64,000 bases of DNA from Cognatiyoonia koreensis (GTDB taxonomy: Bacteria; Pseudomonadota; Alphaproteobacteria; Rhodobacterales; Rhodobacteraceae). The position numbers and the translations under genes are program-made. Positions 57,511 through 64,000 of the stretch are shown one piece after another (within the stretch, counting starts at the first letter, position 1; each line of letters begins with the position of its first letter). The notes under the pieces were generated by a model. It had not been told where the DNA came from and did not search any database. It worked only from the letters and a program-made list of their open reading frames with translations. The DNA lies in assembly GCF_900109295.1 (NCBI RefSeq), contig NZ_FOIZ01000001.1:930001-994000 (forward strand), written 5' to 3'.

Positions 57511-58517
57511 GCCGTTTGCCCTTTGAATAGTCCTGTCGGCTTGAAGAGCAAGACGACCAGGAGGATCACGAAGCTGACCGCGAACTTGTAATCCGTTGAC
57601 AGCAATTGCACGAGCCCGGCCGGTTCGAGGCTTTCGGGGAGAAGATAACCGAGAAGCTTCTTCAGTGGATAGGTGATCGTGACTTCGGCAAAGGCGATAA
57701 CGAAACCACCGGCAATTGCGCCGACCGGGCTGCCAAGGCCACCAACGATTGCTGCGGCAAAGATCGGCAAGAGAAGCTGGAAGTACGTGAAGGCCTTGAA
57801 TGACTTGTCGAGGCCATAAAGGACACCGGCCGTTGTAGCGAGTGCGCCGACGATGACCCATGTTACCAAAACGACCTTTTCAGGATTGATACCGGAAAGA
57901 AGCGCGAGGTCTTCGTTGTCCGAAAACGCGCGCATTGATTTCCCGGTGCGTGTCCGGTTCAGGAAATAGAACAAGAGGCCGACGACGATCACCGCGATGA
58001 CGACCGTGATGGCCTGTGTTGTCTTGATCGCAAGACCTTCATCCAGCCCTGACCATTTCTTGAAATCACCCGCCGAAATCAAGAACCGTGCGCCGTCTGA
58101 AAAACCGATATCCCGCACGCCGATCACAAAGCGCACAATCCCGTTCATCACGAACATGACACCCATGGAAACGGCAAGGAAGGTGACAGGCGACGCCTTT
58201 TGGACGCGATAGAAGCGGTAGACCGCACGATCGGTTCCGACGAGAAGGAGTGCTGTCGCCGCAATACCGACTGGCAGGGCGAGGAGGGCAGTGGGCAATG
58301 GGCCGAACGTGATGCCGGCTGCCGTCAGGCCCCAAGTAACCCAGATGGTGATTGCCGTGCCGAACGCCATCGTGTCGCCATGCGCAAAGTTCGAGAACCG
58401 CAGGATCCCGTAGACAAGTGTGACGCCAAGCGCGCCAATTGCCAGCTGCGCGCCGTAGGCCATGGCGGGAACGATCACGAAATTGGCCAGTGCGACCAAC
58501 GCGTTCAGAAATTCCAT
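57507..58517 (-). CDS. livH: Branched-chain amino acid ABC transporter permease LivH
   Basis: Inner-membrane permease, 336 residues. AYGAQLAIGALGVTLVYGILRFSNFAHGDTMAFG is the standard opening, with MRAFSDNEDLALLSGINPEKVVLVTWVIVGALA the cytoplasmic coupling loop and AAIVGGLGSPVGAIAGGF the conserved pair of helices. Follows unknown gene Y after 61 bases, overlaps livM by four bases. With LivM it forms the membrane pore of the importer. Confidence 0.93.
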   Translation of the reverse strand: MEFLNALVALANFVIVPAMAYGAQLAIGALGVTLVYGILRFSNFAHGDTMAFGTAITIWVTWGLTAAGITFGPLPTALLALPVGIAATALLLVGTDRAVYRFYRVQKASPVTFLAVSMGVMFVMNGIVRFVIGVRDIGFSDGARFLISAGDFKKWSGLDEGLAIKTTQAITVVIAVIVVGLLFYFLNRTRTGKSMRAFSDNEDLALLSGINPEKVVLVTWVIVGALATTAGVLYGLDKSFKAFTYFQLLLPIFAAAIVGGLGSPVGAIAGGFVIAFAEVTITYPLKKLLGYLLPESLEPAGLVQLLSTDYKFAVSFVILLVVLLFKPTGLFKGQTA

Positions 58518-58578
58518 ACTCTCAAACTCCTTGAAGTCGCACGTTCGCTTGTCCGTTCGGATCGACGGGCAGGTCGTC

Positions 58579-58977
58579 TCATTGCATCACCTCGCAATGC
58601 CCGCCAATGCGCAGACCTTCGTGATTGTTCGCGAGGATTGCCGTCCCGTCGGACTGCATGATGAAGAGCATCGTCGTTCCCCCCAAACCTTCAGCCTGAA
58701 AGCCGCGGATGTCGCCCATCAGGATTGGTTCGGCAGGGAAATGCTTTGCACCATATCGGACCGTCGTGACTTTGCGCTGCGGCGGTTCGTCTGGATCAAG
58801 CGGGTGCGTGAATTGATTGCGATCAATCATGAAAGCGACCTCATCGCCGTCATCCATCATGCAAGAAACGGTTTCGGCCGCTGCGGGACCAGTGATCAGG
58901 ACAGCGCACCCTGCTTGTATCATCTTGCCCAAAATACTCCCGCCGGAGGCATCTGCCATATCAACCACCCCGATCAT
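58579..58977 (-). CDS. Unknown small protein (Y) coupled between livF and livH
   Basis: 132 residues; I do not recognise the family. The ATG at 58977 overlaps the livF stop by four bases, so translation is coupled and the gene is probably real. A hydrophobic segment AGCAVLITGPAAAETVSC with an AAA-E cleavage-like site suggests export if translation starts at the internal ATG 58923 (MIQAG); from 58977 the segment would be internal. The mature part is short, beta-rich by composition, with Cys in SCMMDDG and HCEVMQ that could pair, and a GTTMLFIMQSDGTAIL stretch. It could be a periplasmic accessory of the importer. Confidence 0.6.
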   Translation of the reverse strand: MIGVVDMADASGGSILGKMIQAGCAVLITGPAAAETVSCMMDDGDEVAFMIDRNQFTHPLDPDEPPQRKVTTVRYGAKHFPAEPILMGDIRGFQAEGLGGTTMLFIMQSDGTAILANNHEGLRIGGHCEVMQ

Positions 58978-59687
58978 CCGCCAAGAAAGCTCCGGCGGAC
59001 TTCCTCATCGGCAAGAAGCTCTTTTCCTGTTCCGGTGTGGGCGTTTCGGCCTTGCACCAGAACATACCCCTTGTCCGCAATCTCAAGCGCCTGACGTGCG
59101 TTCTGTTCGACCATCAGGATCGGAATGCCGGTGCGGGCCACTTCGATAATCCGATCGAACAGTTCGTCCATCACAATCGGAGAGACACCGGCGGTCGGTT
59201 CGTCAAGCATCAACACTTTTGGTTGGGTCATCAACGCCCGGCCCACAGCCACTTGCTGGCGTTGTCCGCCTGACAGTTCGCCTGCGGCCTGATGCCGCTT
59301 TTCCTTGAGGATCGGGAACAGATCATAGACCTGTGTCATCGTGTCCTTGAAGTCATCGGTGCGAATGAAGGCACCCATCTCCAGATTTTCCTCGACACTC
59401 ATCGACGTGAAGATGTTCGAGGTCTGGGGCACAAAGCCCATCCCCTTGATCACGCGATCCTGCGGAGAAAGCTTTGTGATATCCTCACCATCCAGACGCA
59501 CTGCGCCCGAATGAACATTCAGCATCCCGAATAGCGCCTTCATCGCCGTGGATTTGCCTGCACCGTTTGGTCCGACAATCACGGCGATCTCACCTTTTTC
59601 GGCGGCAATTGTGCAGCCATGCAGAATATCGGGGCCTTTGCCGTAGCCACCCGTCATGGAGTCGCCGATCAGGAATGGATCACTCAT
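58974..59687 (-). CDS. livF: Branched-chain amino acid ABC transporter ATP-binding protein LivF
   Basis: Cytoplasmic ATPase, 237 residues. Walker A GPNGAGKSTAMKAL, signature LSGGQRQQVAVGRAL, Walker B VLMLDEPTAGVSP, H-loop VEQNARQALEIADKGYVL, with the LivF-specific NIFTSMSVEENLEMGAF. Its ATG overlaps the stop of unknown gene X and its stop overlaps the ATG of gene Y. Works with LivG as the heterodimeric motor. Confidence 0.94.
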   Translation of the reverse strand: MSDPFLIGDSMTGGYGKGPDILHGCTIAAEKGEIAVIVGPNGAGKSTAMKALFGMLNVHSGAVRLDGEDITKLSPQDRVIKGMGFVPQTSNIFTSMSVEENLEMGAFIRTDDFKDTMTQVYDLFPILKEKRHQAAGELSGGQRQQVAVGRALMTQPKVLMLDEPTAGVSPIVMDELFDRIIEVARTGIPILMVEQNARQALEIADKGYVLVQGRNAHTGTGKELLADEEVRRSFLGG

Positions 59688-60373
59688 GGTCGGCTCCTTA
59701 CGCGGCTTATACCATCATCTATCAATGCCAGAAAACTATTGTGGAACGTGTCTTGATCATCGGTGAGACTGAAAAAGGTATCCGGTTTTGATGTCGGTTG
59801 TGACGTCGCAAAAAACCCAATCCCGTTTTTGAGATAGCGAATTGTCACAAGATGGAGTTCATGGCTTCCATCTGTCTTCTCGATGAGGACAGTTCGGTTC
59901 GTCGGCCTCATGCTGTTCGGTACATCAAACGTTACATTCCCCCTCAGAATCGCGCCGTTCTTCATTGGCATACCGATATCCACCCCTTCAAACAGCAGCG
60001 CGTGCAAAAGCAAAAATGTCTCTTCTGACGAAAGCAATCTTGGAGCGTTTTCCGCCATTGGAGAGATCACGAACCGCGCGTGTTGGTTGTCAGAATAACT
60101 GTAGGACACAGTGTTTTCGGAGTAGGTTCCATCAAGAAGCGACCAGGCTGTTCCCTTACGACAAAACCGAACATCAATTGAAATATCGTCGCATTCTGGT
60201 GCAGCCGGCGCACTTTCAAAACTGTTGGGCGCATCTGCTGATGAGAAGAATTTTGGGCTTTCCGTCCCATCCGCCGTTTGCGCGAAAGCCAGACCCGGAC
60301 TCAGAATGAGTGCAGTCAGAGCGAGCCCGATGGCGACTCGGTGATAGATCGAACGAGTTGCCAAGGCATTCAT
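59684..60373 (-). CDS. Unknown exported protein (X) coupled between livG and livF
   Basis: 229 residues, family not recognised. Clear signal peptide: RVAIGLALTALILSPGLAFAQ. The mature protein is mixed, with two Cys in ECDDISIDVRFC that probably pair, a WSLLDGTYSENTVSYSYSD segment and an LLLHALLFEGVDIGM helix. The ATG overlaps the livG stop and the stop overlaps the livF ATG, each by four bases, so it is translated as part of the liv operon. A hand count of 59761-60060 gives 145 G+C in 300 bases (48%), below livF (about 58% over two lines), hinting at different origin or lower constraint. Confidence 0.75.
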   Translation of the reverse strand: MNALATRSIYHRVAIGLALTALILSPGLAFAQTADGTESPKFFSSADAPNSFESAPAAPECDDISIDVRFCRKGTAWSLLDGTYSENTVSYSYSDNQHARFVISPMAENAPRLLSSEETFLLLHALLFEGVDIGMPMKNGAILRGNVTFDVPNSMRPTNRTVLIEKTDGSHELHLVTIRYLKNGIGFFATSQPTSKPDTFFSLTDDQDTFHNSFLALIDDGISRVRSRP

Positions 60374-61155
60374 ACTGTTGCCACCTGATCTTTGTTCTTC
60401 AGGCCTGTGCCCAGATACGCCTCGATCACTTGCTCGTTCGCTTTGATCTCGGCCAGTGTGCCTTCGGCCAGCACTTTGCCTTCGGCCATACAGATCACCG
60501 GATCGCAGAGCCGTCCGATGAAATCCATATCGTGTTCGATCACAACGAAGGTGTAGTTGCGTTCCTTGTTCAAGCGTATGATCGCATCCCCGATCGTATT
60601 GAGAAGGGTGCGGTTTACCCCGGCGCCGACTTCGTCGAGAAAGACGATCTTGGCGTCGACCATCATCGTGCGGCCAAGTTCGAGCAATTTTTTCTGCCCG
60701 CCGGATAGGTTACCCGCTTTTTCCTCTTTCAGGTGTTCGATCGTCAGAAACTCGATGACTTCGTCAGCCTTCGCTTTCAGTGCACGTTCCTCGTCGGCAA
60801 TCCGTTTGCGTCCAAACCATGAATTCCAGATCGCTTCACCGGATTGGTCCGCTGGCACCATCATCAGGTTTTCGCGCACCGTCATGGACGAAAATTCATG
60901 CGCGATCTGGAAGGTCCGCAGCAATCCCTTGTGAAACAACTCATGCGGTGGCAGGACGGTGATATCTTCGCCCGCCATTGTCACGCGTCCTGACGTTGGT
61001 TTCAGAACGCCTGCGATCACGTTGAAAAGTGTAGTTTTTCCGGCGCCATTGGGTCCGATAAGGCCGGTAATTGATCCCGGTTCAATCGACAGGCTAGCGC
61101 CATCGACGGCGCGAAAACCACCAAAGGTTTTCACCAAGTTTTCAACGACAATCAT
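60370..61155 (-). CDS. livG: Branched-chain amino acid ABC transporter ATP-binding protein LivG
   Basis: Cytoplasmic ATPase, 261 residues from ATG at 61155; an upstream in-frame start at 61197 lies in the hairpin after livK. Walker A GPNGAGKTTLFNVIAG, LLRTFQIAHEFSSMTVRENLMM in the Q-loop region, signature LSGGQKKLLELGR, Walker B IVFLDEVGAGV, H-loop VIEHDMDFIGRLCDPVICMAEG, and the LivG-type C-terminal extension EVIEAYLGTG. In the signature and Walker B, Glu-Val replaces the common Glu-Pro (DEVGAG). Coupled to gene X. Confidence 0.94.
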   Translation of the reverse strand: MIVVENLVKTFGGFRAVDGASLSIEPGSITGLIGPNGAGKTTLFNVIAGVLKPTSGRVTMAGEDITVLPPHELFHKGLLRTFQIAHEFSSMTVRENLMMVPADQSGEAIWNSWFGRKRIADEERALKAKADEVIEFLTIEHLKEEKAGNLSGGQKKLLELGRTMMVDAKIVFLDEVGAGVNRTLLNTIGDAIIRLNKERNYTFVVIEHDMDFIGRLCDPVICMAEGKVLAEGTLAEIKANEQVIEAYLGTGLKNKDQVATV

Positions 61156-61196
61156 CTTCCATCCCCTGACACGTCTGACGCGTGTCTTCTTGTACA

Positions 61197-61222
61197 AACA
61201 GCGCGGGCGAACCCGCGCTGTT
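61197..61222 (-). terminator. Hairpin between livK and livG (attenuator or mRNA-stabilising)
   Basis: AACAGCGCGGG-CGAA-CCCGCGCTGTT: an 11-bp perfect stem whose four-base loop reads TTCG on the transcribed minus strand. On the minus strand TTTGTACAAG follows, so the T-tract is short. It is placed where binding-protein genes often have partial termination or 3' protection, which would keep LivK in excess over LivG. Confidence 0.7.
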
Positions 61223-61243
61223 CAAGTCTTCTAGACCGGCGAC

Positions 61244-62440
61244 TTAGCGATAACCGATTGTCGAATAGACGCCATCGGCAAACTCGACTTCCTGATAGTT
61301 ACCGGCGGATTCACCAGGTCCGATCAGTTCGACGGCAGATGCGCCGACATAGTCGATGTCTTCGCCTGCTTTCAGCAGTTCAAGCGCCTTGCCCAATTCA
61401 CCCGGCATGATTTCCACGCCCGGCGCGTTTGCAACGTCAAAGACGTGGTCTTTGAAGTCTGCCGAGTCTGCGGACCCAGCAGCCTGCATTGCCAGCATGA
61501 TCAGTGCAGCGGCATCATAGCTTTCAGGGGCGAACGCGCCTGTGCCATCGAAACCGGCTGCTTCTGCCAGTTCGACGAACTTGCCAGCACCAGCGTTGTC
61601 AGTCCCGGGATATGCGCCGAATGAGCCATTCATTTCGCCGCCGAAGTTTTCGTTGAGCTTTTCGCCGACCATGCCATCCGGCACATAGAATGTGTCGAAT
61701 GCGCCCGTGTCGAGCGCTGCGCGGATAACACCGGAACCACCCTGGTCAACATATCCTGCAACGACGAGCACTTCGCCGCCAGCAGCCGCCAGTGCACCAA
61801 CTTCGGCAGAGTAGTCGGCCTTGCCGTCTTCATGTGCCGCAGAGATGGTGACCGTTCCACCACGCTCTTCGAAGGCGGCCTGGAAGGCATCTGCCAAACC
61901 CTTGCCGTAATCGTTATTTGTGTATGTGAGCGCGACGTTCGTGAAGCCACGATCGGTCAGAATGTCGGTCATGATGACGCCCTGGCGTGCATCAGAAGGC
62001 GCTGTCCGGAAGAACAGACCGTCGTCTTCAGCTGTCGACAAGCCGGGTGATGTCGCGGACGGCGAAATCATGACGACCCCGTTCGGGCGTGCGACGTTCT
62101 GCAGGATTGCGCCGGTGACACCGGAACAATCCGCACCCATGATCGCGTTCACACCGTCGGATGTGATCAGACGTTCAGCAGCAGCTGTCGCGGCACCGGA
62201 GTCGATGCAGGTGGAGTCGCCGCGCACGGATGTGACTGTTGCACCGTCCAGCAACATTCCGGATTCAGTGACTTCGGCCATTGCCAGCTCAGCGCCGGCA
62301 CCCATGGCCGGTGTGATCGATTCCAGCGGGCCGGTGAAGCCCAGGATGACGCCGATCTTTACGTCGGTCGCGTGGCCATCTGCCAGTGCGCCGCCTGCGA
62401 TCAATGCGGTGGCCGCAGAGGCCATCAGTAGTTTTTTCAT
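61244..62440 (-). CDS. livK: Branched-chain amino acid ABC transporter substrate-binding protein
   Basis: Periplasmic binding protein of the Leu/Ile/Val family (peripla_BP_6), 398 residues from ATG at 62440, with GGGAGAA upstream (an earlier frame start at 62518 is rejected). Signal peptide MKKLLMASAATALIAGGALA. Family segments: VKIGVILGFTGPLESITPAMGAGAELAMAEV, GVNAIMGADCSGVTGAIL, SPSATSPGLSTAEDDGLFFRTAPSD and VALTYTNNDYGKGLADAF. Ligand could be branched-chain amino acids or other small molecules, as in many roseobacter paralogues. First gene of the operon. Confidence 0.92.
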   Translation of the reverse strand: MKKLLMASAATALIAGGALADGHATDVKIGVILGFTGPLESITPAMGAGAELAMAEVTESGMLLDGATVTSVRGDSTCIDSGAATAAAERLITSDGVNAIMGADCSGVTGAILQNVARPNGVVMISPSATSPGLSTAEDDGLFFRTAPSDARQGVIMTDILTDRGFTNVALTYTNNDYGKGLADAFQAAFEERGGTVTISAAHEDGKADYSAEVGALAAAGGEVLVVAGYVDQGGSGVIRAALDTGAFDTFYVPDGMVGEKLNENFGGEMNGSFGAYPGTDNAGAGKFVELAEAAGFDGTGAFAPESYDAAALIMLAMQAAGSADSADFKDHVFDVANAPGVEIMPGELGKALELLKAGEDIDYVGASAVELIGPGESAGNYQEVEFADGVYSTIGYR

Positions 62441-62567
62441 GAGTATTCTCCCTATCGGATACGTTTTATCCTGATGGGAGACCTTAGCAGCGGCAGCAGG
62501 AATGAAAAGTGCTATCACGCAGGAAATCCGGTTGTTTCACCTGTCTTTTTCGGCAAATAAGCCTGCC

Positions 62568-63656
62568 TTAGTCCCGGAAGATCGCCGTTGATACGGTGTA
62601 GCGCATGACTTGCATGTCGCTGACGCTGATCTGGTCCCGTTTGAGATCGGCCACGGTTGGTTTCGTCGGATTGGTTCCGATATCTTTGAGGAAGATCGCA
62701 GATGCCACTGCCTGATCCAACTTTGCGATATTTCGCGCATTTGGCGTTGCGAATTCGCTTAGATCAATTCCCTGAAGTGTTTCGCAGGCGGCAAGATCGC
62801 AGGTGAAACGAACATTTATATGGGTGATGAAGTCGATATCCGTCAGCAGGATGGTATTGCCGTCATGGTTGATCGAAGGTCCGGTTTCAGCAGGAACCCA
62901 ACCGGTTCCGCTTTCGTCTTTGACGTAGTTCGTGTTCGTGCCTGTATATTCGTTTCTGACTGTAAGCGCATATGAACCTGCCAGTTCCGGAAATTGTGCG
63001 GTGATCGCCGCCTTGATTGCTTCTTCTTCGTTGGACCTGTGCCACTGTTCGTCAGCGCTGGACCAGCGATACGGTAGATCAACGTCGAAGCTGTATTGAT
63101 AGTCGCGATACTGCGTTGGGAGGACGATCCCGAATTGATCGGTATTGCTTGCGATTTTGTCTTTCAGTGCTTCGGCTTCGTCCATAGTGAGAGAGTCTGT
63201 GACGACGCGGACAGCGCGAGCGTTGGGGCGCAGTTCTGACAGATCCATGCGGCGCGTGCGGCAATAGGCATGCTCGCCGATCATCCGTTGGTCTTTGACC
63301 ACCCAAAGGGCTTTGCCCGCGCCACCGCAATACATGGGTTGCGCATCGATGTTGAACATTTCCCCAAGAAAGCGCCGGCCGTAGATACCGATTTCCGCGG
63401 CTGCGACGGTTTGAGGCTCCGTAACTGCGAACCAGCCGTCACTGCCGTCCTGGAACACGAAGACGTCCGCTTGCGCGGGAGTCGTATCCAGAAGCGTGAA
63501 CAGGCTGACCCGCTCTAATTTGGCGAGTGCGCGATATTCAGCGATGGCACCGAACGTAAGTTGGTAGACCGTCACCACAACGACAATAAAGCCGATAAGA
63601 AATCCGACGCCGATACGTCCAAAGACCTGCCGATTTGAAACCGGTTTCCGCGTCAT
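62568..63656 (-). CDS. Unknown membrane-anchored protein coupled to an AraC-type regulator
   Basis: 362 residues, family not recognised. One N-terminal helix (FGRIGVGFLIGFIVVVVTVYQL) predicts an anchor with the rest in the periplasm. The remainder is mixed alpha/beta with Cys in PMYCGGAGKA, HAYCRTRR, FTCDLAACETL; the C-terminal part repeats short beta-like units (QISVSDMQVMRYTV). Its ATG (63656) overlaps the stop of the AraC-type gene by four bases, so the two are expressed together and the regulator may respond to or control it. Nothing else suggests a role. Confidence 0.65.
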   Translation of the reverse strand: MTRKPVSNRQVFGRIGVGFLIGFIVVVVTVYQLTFGAIAEYRALAKLERVSLFTLLDTTPAQADVFVFQDGSDGWFAVTEPQTVAAAEIGIYGRRFLGEMFNIDAQPMYCGGAGKALWVVKDQRMIGEHAYCRTRRMDLSELRPNARAVRVVTDSLTMDEAEALKDKIASNTDQFGIVLPTQYRDYQYSFDVDLPYRWSSADEQWHRSNEEEAIKAAITAQFPELAGSYALTVRNEYTGTNTNYVKDESGTGWVPAETGPSINHDGNTILLTDIDFITHINVRFTCDLAACETLQGIDLSEFATPNARNIAKLDQAVASAIFLKDIGTNPTKPTVADLKRDQISVSDMQVMRYTVSTAIFRD

Positions 63657-64000
63657 ACTGACAGGCGTGCAGCCTGCGTTCCGCGTTCACGGTATGGTGT
63701 GGTGTGGTAATGTGACCGGTAGCATTTTGAGAAATGCGATGGTGATGCAAAACCGCAGGCGAGCGCGACATTGATGACTGTCATATCCGTCTGCATCAGC
63801 AGATTGCGGGCCTTTTGCAGGCGCAGTTCCATGTAATAGCGCTTTGGGCTTCTGGACAGGTAGCGGCGAAAGAGCCGTTCCAGCTGCCGCGTGCTCATCC
63901 CGACGTCTTTGGCAAGGACGGCGGGGCTGATGGGCTCTTCGATGTTCTGTTCCATCATTTGAATGACACGCGACAGTTTTGGGTGGCGCACGCCGATCCG
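63653..64000 (-). CDS. AraC-family regulator, GlxA/GbdR-like C-terminal part (5' end outside window)
   Basis: The frame is open to the window edge; 115 codons of the C-terminal DNA-binding domain are visible. Helix-turn-helix units: SPAVLAKDVGMSTRQLERLFRRYLSRSPKRYYMELRLQKARNLL-like first unit and VINVALACGFASPSHFSKCYRSHY second. The RIGVRHPKLSRVIQMMEQNIEEP entry and the CxFxSPSHFSKCYR end match the GlxA/GbdR branch, in which GbdR controls glycine betaine catabolism. The ligand domain is missing from the window. Coupled to the membrane protein downstream. Confidence 0.85.
   Translation of the reverse strand, partial: RIGVRHPKLSRVIQMMEQNIEEPISPAVLAKDVGMSTRQLERLFRRYLSRSPKRYYMELRLQKARNLLMQTDMTVINVALACGFASPSHFSKCYRSHYHTTPYRERGTQAARLSV

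Overview
The window reads as chromosome of a marine Rhodobacterales (Roseobacter-group) alphaproteobacterium. The grounds are the fused ispDF gene, the dusB-ntrB-ntrC-ntrY-ntrX-trkA-trkH-hfq-hflX order, a NtrC without the sigma-54 contact loop, many ABC uptake systems, CtrA-like sites, and small proteins of families I associate with Rhodobacteraceae. The species cannot be named from this sequence. Genes are dense, with many 4-base ATGA overlaps. I saw no rRNA, tRNA, CRISPR array or insertion sequence. The longest stretch without a gene is about 270 bases (2295-2563).

Layout. 1-3391 (minus): AraC regulator, Tat-exported peptide-type binding protein and the start of its permease. 3456-4346: miaA. 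4486-16545 (plus): the cell-envelope cluster pyrH-frr-uppS-cdsA-dxr-rseP-(41-codon ORF)-bamA-skp-like-fabZ-lpxA-lpxI-lpxB, which covers UMP phosphorylation, isoprenoid carrier, CDP-diacylglycerol, outer-membrane assembly and lipid A; lpxD is not in it. 16507-20299: two EamA exporters, a FadL-type outer-membrane protein and a secreted protein resembling a metallopeptidase without its catalytic Glu. 20456-25339: guaA, an MttB-family methyltransferase without pyrrolysine, a small DUF6477-like protein and a GafA-like (DUF6456) regulator. 25479-31632: lipA, a GAF-EAL gene broken by an in-frame TAA behind a CtrA-like palindrome, hpt, two c-type cytochromes, a COQ10/RatA-type protein and an MmgE/PrpD protein. 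31683-35114 (minus): amtB, and the coupled ispDF-pgpA-cinA operon. 35284-47086 (plus): dusB with the nitrogen two-component systems, Trk potassium uptake, hfq and hflX. 47066-53976: diguanylate cyclase, penicillin-acylase family enzyme, TolB-like protein, AhpD-like protein and a polar amino acid ABC transporter. 54032-56225: acyltransferase and MATE exporter. 56194-62440 (minus): a branched-chain amino acid ABC operon, livK-livG-X-livF-Y-livH-livM, with two unrecognised exported-looking genes X and Y between its subunits. 62568-64000 (minus): an unknown membrane-anchored protein coupled to an AraC/GlxA-type regulator cut by the window end.

Most of the window is conserved core genome. The points I rate highest are the nonsense-interrupted GAF-EAL gene with its CtrA-like box, the GafA-like gene that carries an in-frame internal Shine-Dalgarno and hairpin as if two genes had been joined, the two unknown genes coupled into the liv operon, and the unannotated 41-codon membrane ORF between rseP and bamA.
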